Below are positions 49,680 through 59,376 of a DNA stretch of 64,000 nt, in pieces (within the stretch, counting starts at the first letter, position 1; every line of letters begins with the position of its first letter). The notes below the pieces were generated by a model. It was given only the letters and a program-made list of their open reading frames with translations, was not told where the DNA came from and ran no database searches. Location of the stretch: the NCBI GenBank assembly GCA_014529385.2, contig CM043965.1, forward strand, positions 59,736,433 through 59,800,432, given 5' to 3'. Made by a program: the position numbers and the translations under genes. Origin of the DNA: Adiantum capillus-veneris. Its lineage: Eukaryota; Streptophyta; Polypodiopsida; Polypodiales; Pteridaceae.

Positions 49680-50800
49680 TATATTACGTTGGTCTATCAC
49701 TTTATATTACGTTGGTCTATCACTGTATAAGTTCAAAAGTCAAAAATGATGTCTCTAGATAGTAAATAATCGTGATTATTTACTTTTGTTAGTTTTTTGC
49801 ACTTTTTTTATAGGTTTGGCAAGTATACAACTTGTTAGAGTCTCTGGGCAAATTTCAACAAGTTTGGACCAATTCTGATCAAGTTTATCAATTGTTCGGT
49901 GTCCTCAGACTCCTGATTTTGAGAATCTGGCTTAAGTCTCACTTTTGGGATCCAAATTTCACCAAAATTGATTTGTAACGTCTACTTGATGTGCTTGACC
50001 TTGTGGTATACTCAAATTTGCAAAATCATCAAGTTTTGAAGTAGATGTAAATAATCGTGATTATTTACTCTAGCTATATTTTTGCAAGTTTTTGCCCCAA
50101 CTCTGACACACAGATCTGTTAAGCACCTTAAGTTAAGATCCCTGGGCAAGTTTGGACAATTTTTGGTCAAATGGTCATCAATTATTCGTCCACAGACTAA
50201 CTTTGCAATTTTAGTCACAAATTTCACTCCAGTGGTCCAAATCTTACCAAATTTGGTTTGTGGGCTTATTACAACTTGATGAAGCTAGTGGTATGCAGAC
50301 TTGGTCAAAAAAGTTGAAAAATAGGATAGATATAAATAATCATGATTATTTACTTGTGACAAATTTTTGCAAATTTTTGGTCAACTGAGCATATACACAT
50401 GTTTATCACCTCAACATAAGGCTATTAAACAAATTTCAACAAGTTTGGATAAATTTTTTCCAAATTTATGCTCAAGATTCAAAAAGTCAGTCCAACCTTT
50501 AGTTTTTATCCAATTTTTTACCAGTTTAGTGATCCAAATCTTTTGGGCCTTTACAAAAGTTGTTTGTACACATGCAATAAGTGAATGGTATGAACCTTGG
50601 CCAATTTAGAGCAAAAAGTTAATAATCGTGATTATTAACTTTAGGCTTGAAATGAGCACTTTTTTGCAATTTTCTCAAAGATAGTTTTTACATGATGTAT
50701 TTTAAGCCTATGAATCAAGTCAATACTTAATTTGGCCTAAAATGTCAAGAAAAAGTAAATAGTCTGAGTTTTGGCCAACTCTTGAAATTTTTACCTCAAA
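49680..50800. repeat. Leader tandem repeats (~285 bp) with palindromes
   Basis: Palindromes of the GTAAATAATCG/YGATTATTTAC type lie at 49762-49783, 50047-50068, 50332-50353 and 50618-50639, spaced 285, 285 and 286 bp. Between them, phrases such as CAAATTTCAACAAGTTTGGA recur in degenerate form. A weak fifth site (GTAAATAGTC) is near 50756. At 49680-49727 a 24-bp unit (TATATTACGTTGGTCTATCAC) is doubled. The array lies between the primer site and gag. Confidence 0.9.
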
Positions 50801-51311
50801 GTGTCTTTGCGCTTACCCACTGGTTCGGACAACTCTTAGGCTTACTCTCCATTCGGATTGAGTGGATTCGAGTCTTTTCAAGTTATTTCTAGCCATAGAC
50901 CTGAAATTCTGCAACTTTGAATAATAACTCACACTTTATTCTTTCAGAGAGAGCGATGTTCTGAAATCCACCTCGGATCCTACTTACCCTACTTCTAGGT
51001 TCTCATGCAATGGGGTTGTGGAAAGTGTCCACAAACACTGGTTTTCTTCTGTTTTTTATGTTTTTCAGAGTCTTGATTTTAAGACTTGTCTCCTCTACCG
51101 ATCATTCTCCAAATCCTAATCTAAATCTACAATCCTACAGTCCTAAAGGTACTCAACAAGTACGATTACTTCCAAGCTACCTCTACACAGCAAAAGACAA
51201 CAATCTTAAGCTATGCGGTTTCTAAAAGAAACTTTTACTCTAGGTGAACCTAGAGGAAGTTAATGGACAACTACACAAGATGCTCATGTTTTCTCTAGTT
51301 TAGGTCTCTTT
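50801..51311. other. Giant element leader, unique part
   Basis: Sequence between the repeats and the primer site. No frame or motif is recognised. Confidence 0.5.
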
Positions 51312-51331
51312 GATCCCCGGCAACGGTGCCA
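51312..51331 (-). other. Giant element primer binding site (tRNA-Asp type)
   Basis: The minus strand reads TGGCACCGTTGCCGGGGATC, two bases from the 5' LTR. Several plant gypsy elements use a nearly identical site matching tRNA-Asp. Confidence 0.9.
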
Positions 51332-51333
51332 AA

Positions 51334-52242
51334 TGTGGGACACATGTCTAACTTCATCATCCTATTTTATTGCAGTATTAGCGAGAACCACGATTAATTT
51401 GTCAAACCATGGGACGAAGCTGACTCGACTATTGCATAGAAGCTACAAGAGGTTGTCAATCTCTCGGAAAACAACTAACAACTCGCATCTAAGTCAAGCT
51501 ACACTCAAGTGACTGAAATCACCGAAAGACAATTGCTCATCGGCAAGCAAATCACATCCGCTACAGCATCAAATGACATCCAAACGTAACGAAACTTCTA
51601 GGACAAGTTTATAAGACCTAAGCACACATGCCTATGGTCTCAAACCCCACTTTAGGTCAAGTTCCAAAATCGCGATTATTAATAGCAGTAAATTTTTGAC
51701 TTAGTCGTTTTCGATCCAAAATGCACCTAAATGCTTAGCAATGATGCCCCAATACCCCGCCTATGCTTGATTTTTTATTTAAAAGTATAAATTTATTTTT
51801 ATGATGAAATTAGGCCGCGTGTCGGCGACGCCAAAATCTACGAAATACGGTGAATGTCTTACGTCAATGCATAGAGCTCTTACATGCGGTTGCAATGCAA
51901 CAAATGCATTCGCAATGTGACAACCAGAGAGGGAGTGGAAAGCACGAGAAGGAGAGAAGTGAGCACCGTTAGCTCACGCTGTGTATTTCTTATCCAAAAA
52001 CTTACAAAATTATCTTTTATACCTTAGCCAAGGTTTTTGGGTGGTCAAAACTAATAATCTGGAGTTCTACCAAAACTGGGAATTGACTCGCTGATACAAT
52101 CTAGAAGCTTGTAGCCCCGGCTCATTAGTTACAAAGTTAATCCAAGAAAATAGGAGTTACAATATTCCCGATTTATCAAAATAATAATTGTTTTACAGGG
52201 AGAACTCCGAAAAATGGTGTCCGTGTTAGCTTGCTGCTAACA
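51334..52242 (-). repeat. Giant element 5' LTR
   Basis: 909 bp, the same length as 28125-29033. It holds a half-palindrome AATCGCGATTATTAAT at 51668-51683. GCATC follows at 52243-52247. Confidence 0.95.
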
Positions 52243-52302
52243 GCATCTCCTCTCCTGCGAATGTTGCAAGCTTGATGGTGCCACTTTGTGATATATCATG
52301 TA
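52243..52302 (-). pseudogene. Older gypsy element: integrase, second piece
   Basis: Sixty bases between the giant element and copia-2 read IHDISQSGTIKLATFAGEEM on the minus strand. This matches the conserved integrase tail (I..I...G...L....GE.MP). The piece joins 58009 on the right and 28124 on the left. Confidence 0.75.
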
Positions 52303-52307
52303 TTACA

Positions 52308-52547
52308 TGTTAAAGAATATGATGTTAAAGAATATGTCCATTGTGCTATGGGAGGCTGGACATTGACTATACGATGTTGTAAATATACTTTGGATAGTAG
52401 TCAAAAAAGAGAAGAAGAGAAGAGTAGCTCGTTGAATGGTTGTTGCGGCTGCAGGGTAACGATTGTGTGTGTGTGTGTGTCTCAATGTGTGTTGGTGTGT
52501 GTGCGTAGTCTTCTTTTCTACCTTCTTCATCACGTGCGCACTCTACA
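52308..52547 (+). repeat. Copia-2 5' LTR
   Basis: 240 bp, ending CTCTACA. Its first 15 bp (TGTTAAAGAATATGA) are tandemly doubled relative to the 3' LTR. It contains a (GT)n tract near 52465. Confidence 0.92.
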
Positions 52548-52550
52548 AAG

Positions 52551-52562
52551 TGGTATCAGAGC
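52551..52562 (+). other. Copia-2 primer binding site (initiator tRNA-Met)
   Basis: TGGTATCAGAGC, three bases after the 5' LTR. Confidence 0.95.
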
Positions 52563-53038
52563 TCAGTTTAAGGAGTTACAGTCAATACACAGGTTTCCGC
52601 AGCTCTGGAAAACAGCAAAAAAGAGAGGTTTTTTGGTCATAACTCCCTCACCCGAACTTGGAATACAGTGATCCAGGAGTCTATCTTTATGTTTTTGGGC
52701 ATTCCACATGCGTTGGCATACTCAGATTTACCAAAATTTGTAATTTTTTTTAGAAAACAGCCAGCCCACACAAGCATAGGAGATGTCCAGTTTTGCACTT
52801 GGCAGTAGATTTACAGGTTACAGGTGAAGAATTCAGCATTTACACAGGTTTTGGAGAGCGACATAGAGCTTTTGCATCATGATATTGTGTTATCAAAGAT
52901 TATGTTTGGTTGTTGTGGGTCCGTTATGGACAGCTGCCTATGTAAGAAAGGTTGTGGGAAGAAGTTGAGGCGGGTATATTGTCAAATTGAGTACTTTTTG
53001 GTTATGTATGGATATGCGGTCAATGTATTTTGGAAAAC

Positions 53039-53130
53039 TGCAGCCTTTGTGAGGGTTGAGTAAGGTTTTTTGAAGCCTTTCCTTGGGATCTTTGGTACCT
53101 TGGCAAGGTGGATAAGGTACTGGAGCAAAC
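53039..53130 (+). promoter_or_regulatory. Conserved retrotransposon leader motif, copy 3
   Basis: It begins TGCAGCCTTTGTGAGGGTTG, continues AGTAAGGTTTT and TGAAGCC, and ends AAGGTGGATAAGGTACTGGA. It lies between the copia-2 primer site and the gag ATG at 53451. It is closest to copy 1 (the gypsy-like element) at both ends. Confidence 0.6.
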
Positions 53131-53450
53131 CCCCGACTGGCCCCACGAAAGACCTCATATGTCGTTTACGACTATGGGAAGAAGGTGGATGTATGGATAT
53201 GTGGTACAGGACAGCGTATGGATTGCATTTGCATACAGGTCCATGTGGACATTGTTTTAGAGTATTTATGCATAGTATTGAGTCAGTCTGTGGCAAAGTG
53301 AGTCAGTGGATTTTCCCTTGGCAGTGAGAGATTTTCTGTCAAAGTTTATGAGCACTTTGGTTGAGATTGTCACTTGAGATATTGTCCAAATACAAACGAA
53401 ACTTTGCCAATTTTTGTCAAAATCCTTTGGAAGAAATTGAGAGAGTGAAG

Positions 53451-56400
53451 ATGGTAGAAATTTCAACTCAAGTCACACAGATTGTTGGAGAGAAGCTGAC
53501 TAGAGAGAATTACAACATATGGTCTTACAGGATGGAGAACTTTATCATGGGCAAAGGTTTATGGGATTATATTACAGGTGAACAAGAGTGTCCCGAGGTT
53601 GGTTTGGAACCAAATAGAGAGAATGTTGAAGCACATAAAACATGGCAAGCAGGAGTAGAAGCTTACAAGAAGTGGATCGAGAATTCAAGGAAAGTGATGC
53701 ATTGGATTTCAGTATGCATTAGTGACTTCTTTATACCACACGTGAAGAAGGCTCAATCTCCAAAGGAAGCATGGGAGATACTAGCAAGAATGAACAGCTC
53801 CAATACAGAACCACGAAAAGTTCACTTGAAGCAAAGATTACATTGTGTATGGCGAGGAAATAGACCAATATCAGATTATGTGACAGAGATAAAGAAAATA
53901 CAGGAAGATCTTGCGAGCATTAATGTTGAAGTTCCAAATGATGACTTAGTTTCAGTGACATTGAATGGTTTGGGACCGGAATACAAGTCATTGGATACAT
54001 CTATATATCTGTTCGAGGACACATGCCTGATTTTGAAGAGTTAGTAAACCTTTGTTTGCAAGAAGAGGTGAAGTTAGGCAAGTCAGGTCCTTCTACATCA
54101 AATAACAATTCCAGAGATCAATTTTTTTACTCTAGAGGTCGTGGAAACAATAGAGGTGGAAGAGAAAAATATGGTCGTGGAAACAATGCTAGAAGAGGTC
54201 AATGGAAAAACTAACAAAGTCAAAGTTACAATGATTATAGCCAAAGAGGCAGGGGGAGAGCCCGAACTCGTGGACATGGAGGTGGACGATTTGTACATCC
54301 TCAAAGAGATGGATATTGTAACAGATGTGGCATTTATGGTCACTTTGAAAGAGAATGTTACACAAGGCTAAATCAAAATCATGATCGTGGTGAAAGAGGC
54401 CAAGGTTATGGCAGACATGGAGGAAACTTTGCTGGATACAATCCTCATGATCAAAATATATATGACAATAGATCGAGTGGACATTTATTTCCTATGGAGC
54501 ATGTTGTTGGAAGCATGGTGGAGCCACATCATACAGATGATTGGTATTTAGATAGTGGTGCCACAAATCATATGACATATCATGGTGAATGGTTTGACAA
54601 AAAAGAGAAATTAGAAGAGGATGAGTTTGTCGCTACAGGTGATGATACTATGCATCGGATTACACATGTTGGTTCAGTTCCATTGTTAGAAAAAGAAGGG
54701 ACATACAACACATTGGGAGATGTTCTATATGTGCCTTCAATCACAAAGAATTTAGCATCAGTTGTACAAATGATAGGTCAAGGGTTGTAAGTCTGTTTTA
54801 ATCGTTATGACTGCTTCATAGAGGAGTTTCACAAAGGCAGATCACGCAAGATATTGGCACGTGGAAGAAAGAAAGGTCACTTGTTCTCATTGGAAGCTCG
54901 AGATCCATGTTTACACAGTGGTATGTATGCAAACAAATCAGCCACTCAAGATAATTGGGCAGGGTTATGGCATAAGAGGATTGGTCATGTCAATTTTAGA
55001 AGACTAAATCATATGCAATCAAATCAAATTGTACGTGGATTACCAAAGTTTGGCAGATTGAATTTTGATCATGTTTGTGAAGCTTGTCAATTTGGAAAGC
55101 AATCTCGTTTACCATTTCCAAAGAGGGGGAGAATTAGCCAAAGTCCTTTGGAAATTGTTCATTCAGATATTTGGGGACCTTGTAATCATGCTACACCAAA
55201 TGGTTGTCGATATTTTATCACATTTACGAATGATTATAGCAGAATGACATGGGTTTACTTTCTAAAGGCAAAGTCAGAGGCATTTGAGGTATTCTTGGAG
55301 TTCAAAGTTATGGTTGAGAAAGAGAATGGTTGTCAAATTAAATGTCTACGTACAGATGGAGGGGGAGAGTACATGTCACACAGTTTTGATGATTACTTAC
55401 GTGAACAAGGCATAAGAAGACAGATTACTTGCAGATACACACCACAAAAAATGGAGTTGTTGAGAGAAAGAATAGAGTCATAGCAGAGATTGCAAGAGCC
55501 ATGATGAATGACATGAATATGCTATTAACATATTGGACTGAAGCAGTTCATACAGCAGTACACATTATGAATCGAACACCAACAACTGCCATTCATGAAA
55601 TTTGACCTTATGAGAGACTTTATGGGATCAAGCCAATAGTTTCCTACATGAAAGTTTTTGGATGTGTTTGCTATGTTCATGTGCCAAATGAAGCAAGAAA
55701 GAAGATGGATCCAAAGGCAGTGAAGTGTATATTCTTGGGCTACCCAGTTGAAAAGAAAGGTTACAAGTGCTATGATCCTACGACAAGACAAGTTTATGTC
55801 AGTAGAGATGTCTGATTTTGTGAGCATGAACCATGGTATAAACCAAAGCCAGTGATGATAGAAGATGAGTATGAAGAGCAAGAGAATGTGCGTCATGTTG
55901 TTGATAAGCTAGGACCATCAACAAGAACTATTTCAGGACCACATATGACAGAGGAGAGTACAGAAAGTGTCAACCCATGGAGCGGGCGTTTGCGAGATAA
56001 GAAGCAAGATGAGAAAGGCAAGAAGAAAGTGGTTGAAGAGAGTTCTAGAGATGAAAGCCTCGATGAAGAGCATGGTTTACCACATTTGAGGACACCTCGC
56101 AGTAAGCATATTGAGAAATATGTACCCCCATATGCAAGAGTTGAAGAGAAGAGTGCACCACAATTGAGAAGATCAGAGAGGGTGCGTTATCCAGTTGATA
56201 GATTGACATACAACGGTTAATGCATACACATTATGTATAATGGTTTCACGTGTGCAACATAAAGAGCCTACATGTTTTCAAGAGGCAATTGGAAAATCAA
56301 AATGGGAGTCAGCTATGGATGATGAGATGGATGCTCTTGTGAAGAATGACACTTGGGATTTGGTTCGCTTGCCAAGTGGAAAGAAAGCAATTGGTTAAAA

Positions 56401-57792
56401 ATGGGTATACAAAGTCAAGTGCAAGTCAGATGATAGTGTGGAAAGATACAAAGCGAGGCTTGTTGCTAAAGGTTATGCACAAACAAAAGTTCTTGATAAT
56501 GATGAGACATTTAGTCCAGTTGCAAAGATGAAAACAGTCAGATTGGTGATAGCAATGGCAAGTATGTTTGGTTGGAAGTTACGGCAAATGGATGTGGATA
56601 ATACATTCTTGAATGGTGACTTGGAATATGATACAGCCAGAGGGTTATCAACATCCAAAGTTTCCATATTATGTGTGTAAGTTGAAGAAAGCATTGTATG
56701 GTTTGAAGCAAGCATCTAGATCTTGGTGTGAAAAGATAACCAAATTCTTGAAGAAGATTGGATTTAAACAGTCTACTGTTGATCACTCATTGTTTTTGAA
56801 GCATGTTGATGGAGAGATCGTCGTTATTGTTATCTATGTTGATGACTTGGTTCTCACTGGAAGTCATGATGAGCAAATTTTGCATGTCAAGAAGAGTTTG
56901 TTGAGAGAATTCAACATGAAGGACCTTGGTGAGTTGAGATATTTCTTGGGAATTGAAATTGTCAATACTTTATCAGAAATTTGGATGATAGAAAGACAAT
57001 ACGTGTTGGATATGCTTGAGAAGTATGGAATGACAGCGTGCAAACCGGTTGATACACCTCTTCATCAAAATGTGAAGTTGTTTGATGATGGAAACTACAT
57101 TGAGGATGTCACTATGTACCGCAAGATGGTTGGAAGCCTTGTTTACTTGACAATAACAAGGCCAGATTTGAGTTATGCAGTGGGTGTTGTGAGTCAATTC
57201 ATGAAAAATCCATGTAAAAGTCATCTTGATGCAGTGAGACGGATTATGAGATATGTGAAAGCCACTGTCAGTTATGGAATTATGAAAAGAATGGGAAGCT
57301 TTGTCTTTATGATTACACAGATGCAGATTGGGCAGGAGATTTTATGGATAGAAGATCTACAAGTGGTTATGCATTTTCCATTGGCAATGGTATGATAAGT
57401 TGGAGTAGCAAGAAGCAATCAACTGTAGCATTATCAAGTACAGAAGCTGAATATCGTGGAGCAGCTTTGATAGCATGTGAAGAGTCATGGCTGAGAGTAC
57501 TTATGGTACAATTTGGTTTTGACTATCTTGACAGTGTCATTATATATTGTGACAATAATAACAGTATCATGTTGGCAAAGAATCCAGTCTACCATGCTCG
57601 CACCAGGTACATTATCACTTCATTAGAGAAAAAGTTTTGGCAAATGAGATTGATTTGGTGTATGTGAAGACAAATAATCAAGTTGTGGATATATTCACAA
57701 AAGCTCTTGGAAAGGAGAAGTTTTGCTACTTTCGTAAAGCATTGGGAATCCATCATATGCAAGCTCACTCTGAGCTTGAGGGGGAGTGTTAA
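53451..57792 (+). pseudogene. Copia-2 gag-pol polyprotein, many lesions
   Basis: The ATG at 53451 starts gag (KLTRENYNIWSYRMENFI). A frame change near 54020 and a stop at 54212 follow. The knuckle CNRCGIYGHFEREC is near 54310, the protease DSGATNHM near 54550, with a stop at 54788. The pre-integrase zinc region and integrase (HSDIWGP, RTDGGGEY) end at a one-base loss in an A run near 55447; the next frame reads GVVERKNR. Stops follow at about 55603 and 55812. RT has RYKARLVAKGYAQ, QMDVDNTFLNGDL and YVDDLVLTG, with frame changes near 56220, 56625 and 57300. RNase H has TEAEY and YCDNNNS; about five codons are lost near 57605. The last codons (GEC and stop) overlap the first 6 bases of the 3' LTR. 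Confidence 0.93.
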
Positions 57793-58003
57793 AGAATATG
57801 TCCATTGTGCTATGGGCGGCTGGACACTGACTATACTATGTTGTAAATATACTTTGGATAGTAGTTAAAAAAGAGAAGAAGAGAAGAGCAGCTCGTTGAA
57901 TGGCTACTGCAAGGTAACAATTGTGTGTGTGTGTGTCTCAATGTGTGTTGGTGTGTGTGCGTAGTGTTCTTTTCTACCTTCTCCATCACCTGCGCACTCT
58001 ACA
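57787..58003 (+). repeat. Copia-2 3' LTR
   Basis: 217 bp, TGTTAAAG to CTCTACA, followed by the TTACA duplication. Confidence 0.93.
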
Positions 58004-58008
58004 TTACA

Positions 58009-58463
58009 AAGGCCCCGTCCCTCACTTTTTGAGTTTTTTGGAGTGTTGTTTTAGGGTATACACCAAAACGTAATCCCCTTTTTGGAACTCCTTGCTAATC
58101 ACATGTTGATCGTGGAAAGCTTTCATTTGTCTTTTTTAAGCATATATCCCGGCTATCGCTCTCACTTTGGTTTCATCTAATTACTCTAGGGTGTCTAGTC
58201 TCTTCGATAGCTCATGTCCCATCCATCGTAATTGTGTTGCGACCCGTAATGTTTTTATTAAGAATTCCATGGGTAGAATTGCATTAATTTCGAACACAAG
58301 GTTAAAAGGAGTGGTCTCGATGGAAATTTTAAAAGCTACCATGTAAGCCCATAATGAAGTGTATAGCTTTTGATCCCAATCATTTCTTGAGTCGCTGACT
58401 ATTTTGGTGAGCACCGTGCATAGGATTTTATTGGTACTCTCGGCTTATACATTAGCTTGTGGG
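58009..58463 (-). pseudogene. Older gypsy element: integrase, first piece
   Basis: From the edge of copia-3 the minus strand reads PQANV, a stop where Gly-Gln is usual, then AESTNKIL (family pattern PQ.NGQAESTN). It continues DWDQKLYTSLWAYMVAFK, TTPFNLVF and LPMEFLI, then KGDYVLVYTLKQHSKKLKK, where a one-base loss precedes the piece at 52302. This is the catalytic-domain end, including the catalytic Glu, and the C-terminal part of a Ty3/gypsy integrase. RT and the rest should lie beyond copia-3, outside the window. Confidence 0.88.
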
Positions 58464-58606
58464 TGTTGGAGCTATATATGGCTCACTCTACTCAGCTTGG
58501 TCGCACCTATATATTTGTATCTTGTCCTCAATATGAATCTGTCCTTGGGAGCGTATATGGTGTGTCTCTTGTCTCATCTCCCTCTCTTTCTCTCTACATC
58601 TCAACA
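58464..58606 (+). repeat. Copia-3 5' LTR (short, 143 bp)
   Basis: TGTTGGAGCTATATATGG to CATCTCAACA, directly followed by the primer site. The start is inferred from the TG and from the end of integrase homology; no partner LTR is visible. Confidence 0.7.
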
Positions 58607-58618
58607 TGGTATCAGAGC
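58607..58618 (+). other. Copia-3 primer binding site (initiator tRNA-Met)
   Basis: TGGTATCAGAGC abuts the LTR with no spacer. Confidence 0.92.
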
Positions 58619-59376
58619 AGTAACGATCACGCGTCGATTCAATTCATAGTGACAAAACAGTATGTGTATGAGATTCGCACGTAAGATTCAAAATTGCTAC
58701 AAATTTTATTTTTTGAGCGTTGATTCTTGTTAACTGTGGTTGTTTTGTGTTAAGAAGAATATGATTAGTGTTTTGTGTGGTGTTTATTGCTAATCAATCT
58801 AATCGTTGATTACGTTTTCTTGTTGATGACACCTTGAACTTCATCTCAATTTTTGGGAGTCTTTTGCTCAAAATTTAGAGAAACGCGAAAAGCGTAATGG
58901 AGCGTAGCACAATGGCACTTTTCATCCAAAACTTGTTCGTCTCCTCGAGCTCTTCGATTTGAATTCTAGGTTTGCGTCAATCGGAGTTCGCAGCAGAAAG
59001 TTATGCTGTTGTTACTCCAATTGAGCTTGACGCAGCTTTCTTCGTCGTACTTCTTCGTGAAGCGTCCGCGATCATTTCTCTAATTTTGGTGTTAACTTTT
59101 TCGAGAAAATTTAGCTTTTTTCTTTTGGTATTGTGTCCGTCAATCTTGCGTTTCACGCCACTCTATTTTGAGGACTCTTTTATTATTAACGTCTCCTTTA
59201 CCCTGCCTTTTTTGGGTGACGTCTCTCAGATCTTTAGACGTTCCTTGAGCATCCTTCTTGCATTTATCGTTGACAGAACGCAGTCCTCATATTTCTCTCA
59301 TTCTCAATTGTGGCCTTCACCATATATGGTGTGCAGATTCTGAGATCTTATCTTATACGTCTTCTTGCAACAAGAT

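Larger units (their letters stand above)
28125..52242 (-). mobile_element. Giant LTR retrotransposon, 24,118 bp, lacking RT and integrase
   Basis: Two 909-bp LTRs with TG..CA ends flank the element, and a perfect GCATC duplication borders it (28120-28124 and 52243-52247). The primer site is of the tRNA-Asp type used by several plant gypsy lineages. In transcription order it contains: a leader with palindromic tandem repeats, gag, protease, a 4-kb non-coding stretch with a TIR transposon and tandem repeats, two tandem copies of an ORF X block, and a polypurine tract. I found no YxDD, RNase H or DDE motif on either strand. The LTRs differ at roughly 8% of positions in the first 390 bp. It is probably mobilised by a partner element, comparable to large retrotransposon derivatives. 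Confidence 0.93.
52308..58003 (+). mobile_element. Complete Ty1/copia retrotransposon, copia-2 (5,696 bp)
   Basis: LTRs at 52308-52547 and 57787-58003, an initiator-Met primer site and a purine tract (TTGAGGGGGAG) before the 3' LTR. TTACA is duplicated on both sides (52303-52307 and 58004-58008). The LTRs differ by several substitutions, a microsatellite length change and a 15-bp duplication. Gag-pol is heavily broken, so this copy is older than copia-1. Confidence 0.95.
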
